Part shown: positions 1 through 6,418 of the stretch, in pieces
Layout of the letters: each line of letters opens with the position of its first letter
Numbering within the stretch: position 1 is the stretch's first letter
Assembly: GCA_002438685.1 (NCBI GenBank)
Contig: DJQG01000142.1
Coordinates: forward strand, 1 to 8,719
Source of the DNA: Ruminococcaceae bacterium UBA6392
Lineage (GTDB): Bacteria > Bacillota > Clostridia > Oscillospirales > Acutalibacteraceae
Direction of reading: 5' to 3'
Length of the DNA stretch: 8,719 nt
Program-made: the position numbers and the translations under genes
Notes under the pieces: generated by a model
What the model was told of the DNA's origin: nothing
What the model saw: only the letters and a program-made list of their open reading frames with translations
Databases searched by the model: none

Positions 1-549
1 ATCAGAAGAAAAAGCAAATTTATCAGTATCAACACCGTTTCTGATAATATAGTAGTTGCCTCGCTTTGTTGCTTTCTCGCCGTACATCCATACACCGGCA
101 TCGTTTGAACAGGCAAACAAATAGTCCGCCTGATTCTTTAGCGGAAGGCGGTAAAGATCGATCACCTTCTGCCGTATACCCTTTTGAGACAGAGCTATGT
201 GGCTGTGCGCTATTGTTACAAGACCGTACTTCTTAGCAATCGGCAGAAACACGCTTGCAGAACCCGTCATATGCGCATGGATTATTCTGTATTCCGGATG
301 CTCTGAAAAAAATCTGTTCCAGCAGCGTTTATATTCAAAATGGTTAAGCACATTATACTGTGGAAATCTGTATATCTTTCCGCCGAGAGATTCAATCTCA
401 TCGTCATAATCATAACGGTTGGGAGTATGTACAACAAAATCAAACTGCACAACGGATCTGTCAATAGTGCGGTAAATATTCATAACAAGAGTCTCCGCAC
501 CGCCGCGTTTGAGTTTTCCGAGAACTATCAACACTCTTTTTGCCGCCAT
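1..549 (-). CDS. GT4-type glycosyltransferase, N-terminal part (cut by window edge)
   Basis: This is the first 183 codons of a glycosyltransferase; the frame is open to the left edge of the window. It starts with MAAKRVLIVLGKLKRGGAET. The GGAE acceptor-side motif is at residues 16-19, a HAHMTGSA segment at 91-98, AHSH at 114-117 and NGVD at 171-174, as in EpsF-like retaining enzymes of the GT-B fold. The visible part is the acceptor-binding domain; the nucleotide-sugar domain with the E-x7-E motif would lie outside the window. It probably adds one sugar to an undecaprenyl-linked repeat unit on the cytoplasmic face of the membrane. The ATG is chosen because AAAGGTGAG precedes it by 6 bases, overlapping the stop of the upstream gene, which implies coupled translation. 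It resembles the preceding glycosyltransferase (LGGK-Y-R, LFAC, FAFSS blocks) but is clearly more AT-rich and uses AGA and ATA codons often. Family call is firm; the sugar is unknown. Confidence 0.88.
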   Translation of the reverse strand, partial: MAAKRVLIVLGKLKRGGAETLVMNIYRTIDRSVVQFDFVVHTPNRYDYDDEIESLGGKIYRFPQYNVLNHFEYKRCWNRFFSEHPEYRIIHAHMTGSASVFLPIAKKYGLVTIAHSHIALSQKGIRQKVIDLYRLPLKNQADYLFACSNDAGVWMYGEKATKRGNYYIIRNGVDTDKFAFSSD

Positions 550-564
550 ATCCAACTCACCTTT
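550..564 (-). promoter_or_regulatory. Ribosome binding site overlapping the upstream stop codon
   Basis: AAAGGTGAG at 556-564 on the minus strand lies 6 bases before the ATG at 549. The TGA stop of the upstream glycosyltransferase (557-559) is inside this Shine-Dalgarno stretch. A terminating ribosome would therefore sit on the next gene's binding site, suggesting translational coupling. Confidence 0.75.
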
Positions 565-1639
565 CGTAAAATTCAACAAGTGTCTTTGCGCATTTATTTA
601 TATCCCAGCCGCGCTCTCTGACTTTTTCAAACGCGGCGGCGCGCCGATCGTCGGACATTATCTCTATTTCTTTCGCCCAGACCTTCGGGTCGGCTTCGAT
701 CGACAGGCGCTTTATATGATCCGTTATACAGACTTCGTCAGTCACGGTGTCGGACATAAGCACCGGGAGTCCTGCCGCCTGCGCCTCGACGACAGAGACG
801 GGCAAGCCCTCTCTGAACGACGGGAATATAAAAACATCCATTGCGCTGAGCAATTGGGGAATGTCCGAACGCCTGCCGAGAAAATATGCGCTCTCGGATA
901 TTCCGAGGCTCTTTGCAAGCTCATTGAGCTCATCCGTCTCCTCCGCGCCCGCCATAAGAAGCACCGCGTCCGGGTGTTCTTTCTTCATCTCAGCAAACAC
1001 GCGCATAAGATAGGGATGATTTTTGAGCGGCGGACTCGTCACGCCGACATGACCGACAACAAGCGTATCGGAACCAATTCCGAATTCCGCGCGCGCCGCG
1101 CTGCGCTTTTCCGAAGAAAAGGCGTATGAAGCGCAGTCGATTGCATTCGGTAGGACGGTAAATCGGCTGTCCTTGCCGTACCAGTAGCGCCCCGCCTCGC
1201 GGCCACAGGCGAAAAGCTTGTCCGCCAAAAAGCGCGTCGGGACATTGAGAAGCTGGTTTCTGCGCAGATTATCGGGATTCAGCGAAAACAGCGTTGAGTG
1301 GCAATGCGCCGCCACTTTTTTTATCCCGTGCTTTTTCGCTTTCGGAGCGATGAGGCAGGTCATATACGGCGCATGGATATGTACCGCCGCATATTCGCCC
1401 TTGTGCTCTTCAAAAAAGCCGTCGAGCTCAGGCGAAACGAAACTCTTTATTCCGGGCGTATTCATTCTGAACACGCGCCCGCCGAGTGCCTCTATCTCAG
1501 CGCGTCTGTCGCGCTCGCACTCTTTGAAGTACATCACATCAAATTTTATATCTTCCGGCATCGCGCGAAAATAGTTGAGCACAACGCTCATCACGCCGTT
1601 TGCGACGCCTATATCAGGTACAAAGTGCAGTATCCTCAT
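557..1639 (-). CDS. GT4-type (EpsF-like) glycosyltransferase
   Basis: This is a complete 360-residue retaining glycosyltransferase of usual length for the family. It should transfer a sugar from a nucleotide donor to a lipid-linked polysaccharide intermediate at the inner membrane face. The N-terminal Rossmann half starts MRILHFVPDIGVANGVMSVV, with ANGV at residues 13-16 where related enzymes have GGAE. It carries VHIHAPYM at 86-93 and AHCHST at 111-116. The C-terminal half carries the donor-site E-x7-E motif (E277 and E285 in REGLPVSVVEAQAAG). The loop normally reading GHVGR-F-x-KNH is here GHVGVTSPPLKNH: K206 is kept, but V200 stands where Arg usually contacts the donor phosphates. The gene begins 17 bases after the previous one, with AAGGGGCGG before its ATG, and its stop lies in the next gene's ribosome binding site. 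It looks like a diverged paralogue of the following gene. Donor and acceptor cannot be told from sequence. Confidence 0.93.
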   Translation of the reverse strand: MRILHFVPDIGVANGVMSVVLNYFRAMPEDIKFDVMYFKECERDRRAEIEALGGRVFRMNTPGIKSFVSPELDGFFEEHKGEYAAVHIHAPYMTCLIAPKAKKHGIKKVAAHCHSTLFSLNPDNLRRNQLLNVPTRFLADKLFACGREAGRYWYGKDSRFTVLPNAIDCASYAFSSEKRSAARAEFGIGSDTLVVGHVGVTSPPLKNHPYLMRVFAEMKKEHPDAVLLMAGAEETDELNELAKSLGISESAYFLGRRSDIPQLLSAMDVFIFPSFREGLPVSVVEAQAAGLPVLMSDTVTDEVCITDHIKRLSIEADPKVWAKEIEIMSDDRRAAAFEKVRERGWDINKCAKTLVEFYER

Positions 1640-1656
1640 ATTGCCGCCCCTTATTC

Positions 1657-2793
1657 TCAGATGAGTCCGAGATTGCTGTAGATAGTCAGCATCTCGCGGT
1701 TGACATTCTCGGTTGAAAAATCCCTGACCATATCGAGTCCGTTTTCGCCGAATGTGCGGAGCTTTTCGCGGTCGTTCATAAGCTCGAGTATTTTTTCCGC
1801 CATCATCCCGCTGTCACCGACAGGGACGAGATAGCCGTTGACTCCGTCCTCAACTGCGTCATTGTTGCCGCGCACATCGGTGGCGACTATCGGATTGCCC
1901 ATAGCCATAGCCTCGATGAGATTTATCGGCAGACCCTCCTGAAAGCTCGACGCTACGGACAGATCGCTCAAACCCACGAGGTTGTTTATATCGCGTCGAT
2001 AGCCGAGGAAATCGACATTTTCGACAATACCGCGCTCGGCGACCATCCGCTTATATTCCTCAAGCCTTATCGGCTGACCGGGCAGGAGAAGCTTCACATT
2101 TTTGTTCTTCTGCACTATCTTCTCAAGCGCATCGAAAAGCATCGGCTGGTTCTTTCTGACCGAGAGATCGGCGGGATAGATCATAATAAAAGTATCGTTA
2201 TCGTAGCCGTATTCGGCTCTGAGTCTCGCCTTTTCTTCTTCGTCGACCGCCTTGAATCGGTCAAGCTCGACTCCGACGCCGTGAACCTGATATATCTTGC
2301 CGGCTCTGAATCTCTTCTCATGCGCGAGGGCATAGTCCTCGCTGTTTATTGTTATAAGGCAGTCGGTGTATTTTGAAAGATACTTTTCAACAGGATAAAA
2401 GAAAAGCCAATTCTTGAGCGGCGCGCCTTTGAAGAAATGAAAGCCGTGCGCCGTATAAATTACTTTTGTTCCCTTTTTGCGAGCGCCTTTCGCTGCAAGG
2501 CGTGTAATCACCGCGCCCATGGGCGTATGACAATGTATGGCGTCATAGTTATTGTCGTCGATAACTTTCTTGAGCGTTTTATATGCCTTTATGTTGTTTG
2601 GCTTCAGGGGCTGACGCTCGAACGGAACTTCAAATGTTTTGTCAATTGCCGACAGATCGAGTCCCGGCTTGTCCGCAGAATTGTCCTTGAACGCGGCATC
2701 AACTTGAGCTCCGTGAGCTTTGAGCTCGCGGATGAACGGCATATGAAACTGCCCGATATGACTGCGCACCGTGGCGACGAATAAAACTTTCAT
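1657..2793 (-). CDS. GT4-type (EpsD-like) glycosyltransferase
   Basis: This is a complete 378-residue glycosyltransferase resembling EpsD of the Bacillus subtilis exopolysaccharide operon. It begins MKVLFVATVRSHIGQFHMPF, with HCHTP at residues 87-91 and the family-typical TAHGFHFFKGAP at 114-125. The second domain has ADLSVRKNQ at 208-216, providing the Arg/Lys phosphate-contact pair (R213, K214). It also has the E-x7-E donor motif (E286 and E294 in QEGLPINLIEAMAMG), followed by GNPIVATDVRGN. It would act in the cytoplasm on undecaprenyl-linked sugars as an early extending enzyme. The ATG follows TTGGAGAA closely, and the gene starts 19 bases after the aldolase-like gene, so it is in the same operon. 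No active-site residue appears lost. The family is sure, the EpsD-like subtype is likely, and the sugar specificity is unknown. Confidence 0.94.
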   Translation of the reverse strand: MKVLFVATVRSHIGQFHMPFIRELKAHGAQVDAAFKDNSADKPGLDLSAIDKTFEVPFERQPLKPNNIKAYKTLKKVIDDNNYDAIHCHTPMGAVITRLAAKGARKKGTKVIYTAHGFHFFKGAPLKNWLFFYPVEKYLSKYTDCLITINSEDYALAHEKRFRAGKIYQVHGVGVELDRFKAVDEEEKARLRAEYGYDNDTFIMIYPADLSVRKNQPMLFDALEKIVQKNKNVKLLLPGQPIRLEEYKRMVAERGIVENVDFLGYRRDINNLVGLSDLSVASSFQEGLPINLIEAMAMGNPIVATDVRGNNDAVEDGVNGYLVPVGDSGMMAEKILELMNDREKLRTFGENGLDMVRDFSTENVNREMLTIYSNLGLI

Positions 2794-2812
2794 CGGTTAT
2801 TCTCCAATCGTT

Positions 2813-3637
2813 TTACTGCTGCATATTGCTGACTATTTCTTCAACGCGCTGTTTGAGGGCTGCGGAATTTTCCGAAAGCTCCCGCTCGCTCATGGCGGCG
2901 CACTTCTTTTCGTAACTGCGTATTGCGCTCACGCCCTCGTCGAAGATACGGCGTATCTCGTCGATATCGCCGACCTTTGAAACATCGCAGAATGCGCGGG
3001 AAAGTATCGCACAGCTCGAGCCGAGCCTGTAATGCTCGGGGATTATCATCTCTGCCGGCAGAAGCCCGCTTCCGAGCGAGGCTATTCCGCCGAAGCCGTA
3101 GTTCTTGATCCCGTCTGCTTTGAAGCGTTCAACAAGCCTGTCCACAGTGCCGTCCGCCAGCTCTTCAAAAAGGAACTTTTTGCCGTAGGAATGGGAGAGA
3201 TCGTTGAGACCGATATGTATTTCATCGATACCGCCGACGGAGAGTATATCGTCTATCTGCTCCGCGGCTTCTCTGGTTTCGAGCAAAAGCGAAGTGGTCG
3301 CTCTGCCGTCGACCGCTTTTATAAAAGCCTCGACCTCGCGGACGGTTTTGAAATACGGCAGCATGACAACATCGGGCTCGCAGGCGAGAACGCCCTCAAG
3401 CTCGTCTGAAAAGCCGTCAAAAATCGGGTCGGTGCGCACGAATATCTGCGCGTTTTTGACAGCCGCTTTCACTTTCGGGATATCCGAAATGCCGTGCTTC
3501 GACTTCACGGAATCCCAATTTTTCTGGCGCTTCTCTTTGCCGTACTGTTCGAGGTCGATAAATATTCTGTCAACGCCCGCTCCGTCAGCTATCGAGGCGA
3601 CCTCGGGGTCGTTTGTTATGTACATCAGTTTAAGCAT
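2813..3637 (-). CDS. HpcH/HpaI aldolase/citrate lyase-like protein in EPS operon
   Basis: This is a 274-residue TIM-barrel protein of the HpcH/HpaI aldolase and CitE superfamily. Known members cleave or form C-C bonds between pyruvate (or acetyl-CoA/glyoxylate) and aldehydes using a divalent metal. Visible motifs are FIDLEQYGKEKRQ (26-38), VRTDPIFDG (67-75), VVMLPYFKT (90-98), LLLETREAAEQIDDIL (117-132) and IHIGLNDLS (140-148). Aligned by eye to HpaI, the pyruvate-contact Arg is R68 and the metal ligands are E120 and D146. The HpaI catalytic His in the D-x-E-H motif is Gln (Q31). The start is the ATG at 3637, preceded by AAGGAG at 7 bases; a start 12 codons upstream has no such site and would add a basic stretch. 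It overlaps the sugar transferase by 8 bases, so translation is likely coupled. A role in making or modifying a sugar-acid or acyl substituent of the polysaccharide is inference only. Confidence 0.85.
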   Translation of the reverse strand: MLKLMYITNDPEVASIADGAGVDRIFIDLEQYGKEKRQKNWDSVKSKHGISDIPKVKAAVKNAQIFVRTDPIFDGFSDELEGVLACEPDVVMLPYFKTVREVEAFIKAVDGRATTSLLLETREAAEQIDDILSVGGIDEIHIGLNDLSHSYGKKFLFEELADGTVDRLVERFKADGIKNYGFGGIASLGSGLLPAEMIIPEHYRLGSSCAILSRAFCDVSKVGDIDEIRRIFDEGVSAIRSYEKKCAAMSERELSENSAALKQRVEEIVSNMQQ

Positions 3638-4250
3638 CTTTGTTCTCCTTCGTCTGAGAAGTCTCGCTGACATTGTCGTTGTCCTTCATCGCCAGGACAT
3701 TCCAGACGGTTTGGAACAGAATTTTGCAATCGAGTCCGAGCGAAAGATTATCGACATATTCGACATCGTACTTTATTCTGTCGTTCCAGTCTATCGCTTT
3801 TCTGCCGTGCACCTGCGCAAGACCCGTTATTCCCGGGCGCACCTCAAAGCGTCTGCGCTGAAAGTCGGTGTATTCTTCGAGCTTCCACGGATGATATGTA
3901 AGCGTCGGGCGCGGACCGATGAAGCTCATATCGCCCTTGAGGATATTTATGAACTGCGGCAGCTCGTCAAGACTCGTCGCCCTTATCACCTTTCCGACGC
4001 GGGTTATGCGACTGTCGCCTTTGAATGAATATTGACCGGTTCCCATATGCTCGGCGCCGACGCACATCGAACGGAATTTGTAGATTTCAAACACCTTTCC
4101 GTCTTTTCCAAGGCGCTCCTGCTTGAAAATCACCGGTCCCTTTGAATCGAGCTTCACCGCCGCAGCAACGGCGAGAAGGATCGGCGAGGACACCGCCGTA
4201 CCTATGAGAGAAAATGTTACATCAAGAGCTCTTTTGACACCTTTATACAA
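3630..4250 (-). CDS. Undecaprenyl-phosphate sugar-phosphate transferase (initiating PGT, EpsL/WbaP-like)
   Basis: This 206-residue monotopic phosphoglycosyl transferase is about the length of EpsL and PglC. It moves a sugar phosphate from a nucleotide sugar to undecaprenyl phosphate, the first committed step of repeat-unit assembly at the inner face of the membrane. KRALD at residues 6-10 precedes a single hydrophobic re-entrant helix (about 11-33) broken by Ser22-Pro23. GPVIFKQERLGKDGK follows at 38-52 and YKFRSM at 57-62. The catalytic Asp-Glu pair is D95-E96 in SLDELPQ. PRPT is at 113-116 and RPGITGLAQVHGR at 138-150. The start codon is TTG: GGAGGG lies 7 bases upstream and an in-frame TAA is only two codons before it, so no longer version is possible. 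It is the first gene of the operon, with a promoter about 60 bases upstream. Next to CapD, the sugar may be a 4,6-dideoxy or bacillosamine-like residue, but the donor is not provable here. Confidence 0.95.
   Translation of the reverse strand: MYKGVKRALDVTFSLIGTAVSSPILLAVAAAVKLDSKGPVIFKQERLGKDGKVFEIYKFRSMCVGAEHMGTGQYSFKGDSRITRVGKVIRATSLDELPQFINILKGDMSFIGPRPTLTYHPWKLEEYTDFQRRRFEVRPGITGLAQVHGRKAIDWNDRIKYDVEYVDNLSLGLDCKILFQTVWNVLAMKDNDNVSETSQTKENKDA
3638..3650 (-). promoter_or_regulatory. Ribosome binding site deciding the start of the aldolase-like gene
   Basis: AAGGAG at 3645-3650 on the minus strand lies 7 bases before the ATG at 3637. It lies within the last codons of the sugar transferase gene and favours this ATG over the upstream in-frame start at 3673. 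Confidence 0.8.
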
Positions 4251-4263
4251 GAATTATCCCTCC
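4251..4263 (-). promoter_or_regulatory. Ribosome binding site for the TTG start of the sugar transferase
   Basis: GGAGGG at 4258-4263 on the minus strand is 7 bases before a TTG start at 4250. An in-frame TAA sits between the site and the start, which excludes any upstream start. Confidence 0.85.
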
Positions 4264-4275
4264 AGAAAGAATACT

Positions 4276-4289
4276 GCGCCGCGCGGCAC
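4276..4289. repeat. GC-rich palindrome in the 5' leader of the EPS operon
   Basis: GCGCCGCGCGGCAC contains the perfect 10-base palindrome GCCGCGCGGC at 4278-4287, and the flanks extend the pairing. It stands out in an AT-rich leader between the predicted transcription start (about 4306) and the ribosome binding site. It could be a leader hairpin or a protein site; function is unknown. Confidence 0.5.
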
Positions 4290-4312
4290 AAGAGCACATT
4301 TACCTAACTTTA

Positions 4313-4341
4313 ATTATACCAATATATACGAGAATTTTCAA
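4313..4341 (-). promoter_or_regulatory. Sigma-A-type promoter of the EPS operon
   Basis: On the minus strand a -35 box TTGAAA (4336-4341) and a perfect -10 box TATAAT (4313-4318) are 17 bases apart. The predicted start is near 4306, leaving a leader of about 55 bases before the TTG start of the sugar transferase. The -35 box lies within one arm of a perfect inverted repeat, so access by RNA polymerase may be regulated. Confidence 0.85.
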
Positions 4342-4360
4342 CAGTCTTTTGTGTTGAAAA
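4335..4360. repeat. Perfect inverted repeat over the -35 box, candidate operator
   Basis: TTTTCAACA (4335-4343) and TGTTGAAAA (4352-4360) are exact inverted copies separated by 8 bases. The arm at 4335-4343 contains the -35 box of the EPS promoter. The 17-base spacing between arm centres suits a dimeric DNA-binding protein on nearly the same helix face. No run of T follows the downstream arm, so it does not look like a terminator. The regulator is not encoded in the window as far as can be seen. Confidence 0.55.
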
Positions 4361-4408
4361 CAGATTTATATCAGTCATATAAAAAATAACGAAAAGCAGA
4401 CGTTTTTT

Positions 4409-4420
4409 TTGAATATTCAA
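4409..4420. repeat. 12-base perfect palindrome in the intergenic region
   Basis: TTGAATATTCAA is a perfect palindrome about 50 bases upstream of the larger inverted repeat, relative to the EPS operon. It shares the TTGAA core with those arms. It may be a second binding site or chance in AT-rich DNA. Confidence 0.35.
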
Positions 4421-4433
4421 GCAACTTTTGCGC

Positions 4434-4473
4434 ATAAAAAATCAGCAATACGGCAAAAAGTCATACTGCTGAT
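4434..4473 (-). terminator. Rho-independent terminator after the CapD-like gene
   Basis: On the minus strand ATCAGCAGTATG (4473-4462) pairs with CGTATTGCTGAT (4452-4441), a 12-base-pair stem with two G-T wobbles and a 9-base loop. It is followed directly by TTTTTAT. It starts 7 bases after the CapD stop codon. The reverse strand also has a T-run after the stem (from 4477), so it may work weakly in both directions. Confidence 0.85.
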
Positions 4474-4480
4474 AACATTT

Positions 4481-6406
4481 TTATTCCACGGACACGGCGA
4501 CACGCTCGCTCTCGAGCACCATCTCCTCCTCTTTCTTGAGGAATGTGACAGCAGGAGCATCCTTGCCGGGCTCTTTGTATGTCTTGACTATCTTCTTGAC
4601 GACCCTGCGCACATCGGCATTGTCGTCATACATTATCTCGCTGAGTTCCTCAAGACCCGCAAAGAAATCGTCCTCGTTTATATCAATGGGCTTGCCGATA
4701 TGTATGAGATTATTCGCGGTCGCTTCAAGTCCCTCTTCGTCCATGAGCAGCTCCTCATAGAGCTTTTCGCCGGGACGAAGACCGGTGAATTTTATATCAA
4801 TGTCCTTATAGGGCGTATAGCCCGAAAGTCTGATAATATTCTCCGCGAGATCGACTATCTTCACGGGCTCGCCCATATCGAGCACGAATATCTCACCGCC
4901 CTTTGCGGAGGCGCCCGCCTGAAGGACAAGGGACACCGCTTCGGGGATAGTCATGAAATAACGGATAATATCCTTATGGGTAACGGTTACGGGACCGCCG
5001 TTTGCTATCTGATCCTTGAAAAGCGGGATAACCGAGCCGTTCGAGCCGAGGACATTGCCGAATCTAACGGCGACGAACTCGGTATCGGAATGCTTGTTGT
5101 AGGTCTGGACTATCATCTCGCAGATACGCTTTGTCGCACCCATGATGTTCGTGGGATTGACAGCCTTATCCGTCGAGATAAGCACAAAACGTTCCGTGCC
5201 GAACTTGTCCGCCGCGCGAACCGTCTTGAGTGTGCCGAAAACATTGTTCTTGACAGCCTCGTTGGGGTTGTCCTCCATAAGGGGCACGTGCTTATGCGCA
5301 GCAGCATGGTAGACGATATTCGGGTGATATCTTGCGAACACGGATTCAAGACGCTTGCTGTCTCTGACGGATCCTATGAGCACCTTGACATCGACTTCCG
5401 GATGAGTGCGCAGAAGCTCGTTCTGAATATTATAAGCGTTGTTCTCATATATATCGAAAATTATGAGCTTGTGCGGCGAATGCTCCGCTATCTGGCGGCA
5501 GAGCTCGCTGCCTATCGATCCGCCGCCGCCCGTGACGAGAACCGTCTTTCCGCTGACATAGTCCATGACGGAATCGAGCTTTATTTTTATCGGCGGACGA
5601 CCGAGAAGATCTTCTATATTGATGGAACGAACATTGGAAAGTCCCATCTTCTTGTCTATCATCTGTCCGATGCTCGGGAGCGTCTTAACAACGCATCCGG
5701 TCTTTGAGCAGCGGCGAAGAATCTCACCCTTGCGCTCCGGGGTTGCGGACGGGATAGCGAAGATTATGGTCTTGATATTATATTTTTCGGCGACGGCTTC
5801 TATCTTGTCGCAGTTGCCGACAACCTTGACGCCGTAGACAGTGCTGCGCTTTTTATCCGGAGAATCATCGAGAATGCAGACAGGATAATATTCAAGATCC
5901 GGGCTTGTCTTCATCTCGTGAATAAGGATATTCGCCGCGTCACCGGCACCGATTATCATGGTGTTGTTGCGGTTTGACTTCGGTGTAATACCCTTCCACG
6001 GCTTGCGTCTGAGTGTCCTGAGCACCATTCTGACGGTCACCACTCCGGTACCGGAGAGCAGAACTGCCATAATATATATGCTCGGCGCAAAATAAGGAAA
6101 TTTCAGCGCGGTGCGGATAAGAGCAAAAGCTACCGACGAGCTCATGGCGCACACAGCGACTATGCACGCGTCGCGCATGGAAGCATATTCCCAGAGAACC
6201 TGATAAGTCCTCGACAGCGTGAACACGCAGGCATATATAACAGCGAGCACAACAATGCTCAGCCAAAAGCTGCCGCGGGTGATCTCATTTATAAGTGCTT
6301 CAACCCGGAATTCATTTCGCATCCATATGGAAAACATGACCGAAAGTACCAGCACAGCCGTATCAAGAAAATATAAAAGCGTCACTATCAAATCGCGCTT
6401 TTTCAA
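4481..6406 (-). CDS. capD: CapD/EpsC/WbpM-type membrane nucleotide-sugar 4,6-dehydratase
   Basis: This 641-residue protein has the full length and layout of the CapD/WbpM/PglF family. Such enzymes turn UDP-GlcNAc into a 4-keto-6-deoxy sugar, feeding bacillosamine, FucNAc or QuiNAc synthesis. Four N-terminal membrane helices lie at roughly 6-28, 47-64, 79-97 and 109-128. A first nucleotide-binding fold follows (IIGAGDAAN, 151-159), then the catalytic SDR domain with TGGGGSIGSE (292-301), HAAAHKHVPLME (367-378) and STDKAVNPTNIMGATK (411-426). Met423 replaces the usual SDR Tyr, as is normal in this long subfamily, and Lys426 is kept. Counted this way, the start is a TTG at 6406 with GGAGGGG just before it. 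An ATG seven codons upstream (6427) has no good ribosome site and would absorb the GGAGGGG into coding sequence. It has its own promoter and terminator, so it can be expressed apart from the EPS operon. Exact substrate and stereochemistry (C5 retaining or inverting) are unknown. Confidence 0.93.
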   Translation of the reverse strand: MKKRDLIVTLLYFLDTAVLVLSVMFSIWMRNEFRVEALINEITRGSFWLSIVVLAVIYACVFTLSRTYQVLWEYASMRDACIVAVCAMSSSVAFALIRTALKFPYFAPSIYIMAVLLSGTGVVTVRMVLRTLRRKPWKGITPKSNRNNTMIIGAGDAANILIHEMKTSPDLEYYPVCILDDSPDKKRSTVYGVKVVGNCDKIEAVAEKYNIKTIIFAIPSATPERKGEILRRCSKTGCVVKTLPSIGQMIDKKMGLSNVRSINIEDLLGRPPIKIKLDSVMDYVSGKTVLVTGGGGSIGSELCRQIAEHSPHKLIIFDIYENNAYNIQNELLRTHPEVDVKVLIGSVRDSKRLESVFARYHPNIVYHAAAHKHVPLMEDNPNEAVKNNVFGTLKTVRAADKFGTERFVLISTDKAVNPTNIMGATKRICEMIVQTYNKHSDTEFVAVRFGNVLGSNGSVIPLFKDQIANGGPVTVTHKDIIRYFMTIPEAVSLVLQAGASAKGGEIFVLDMGEPVKIVDLAENIIRLSGYTPYKDIDIKFTGLRPGEKLYEELLMDEEGLEATANNLIHIGKPIDINEDDFFAGLEELSEIMYDDNADVRRVVKKIVKTYKEPGKDAPAVTFLKKEEEMVLESERVAVSVE

Positions 6407-6418
6407 AATTGCCCCTCC
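6407..6418 (-). promoter_or_regulatory. Ribosome binding site deciding the TTG start of the CapD-like gene
   Basis: GGAGGGG at 6412-6418 on the minus strand is followed by CAATT and TTG. The same arrangement (GGAGGG, 7 bases, TTG) precedes the sugar transferase. The alternative ATG at 6427 has only GAAAG directly before it and lies about 12 bases from the predicted transcription start. Confidence 0.78.

Noticed and set aside
509..1129. Plus-strand open frame of 206 codons opposite the glycosyltransferases
   Set aside because: It spans two real minus-strand genes, is Arg/Cys/His-rich as shadows usually are, and has no start signal.
3638..3673. Longer start of the aldolase-like gene (12 extra residues, Arg-rich)
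   Set aside because: The ATG at 3637 has AAGGAG at ideal distance. The extra residues come from sequence encoding the transferase C-terminus and are not family-like.
3204..4028. Plus-strand open frame of 274 codons opposite the aldolase-like and transferase genes
   Set aside because: It is antisense to two well-supported genes that overlap in an operon, and it shows low-complexity Ser-rich composition.
4391..4410. T8 run at 4403-4410 as a plus-strand terminator
   Set aside because: No stable stem precedes it; only about four weak pairs can be drawn, and no plus-strand gene ends there.
4409..5707. Long plus-strand open frame (432 codons) opposite the CapD-like gene
   Set aside because: It lies antisense to a gene with clear catalytic motifs, has no recognisable domain and no ribosome site, and its length is explained by codon bias of the opposite strand.
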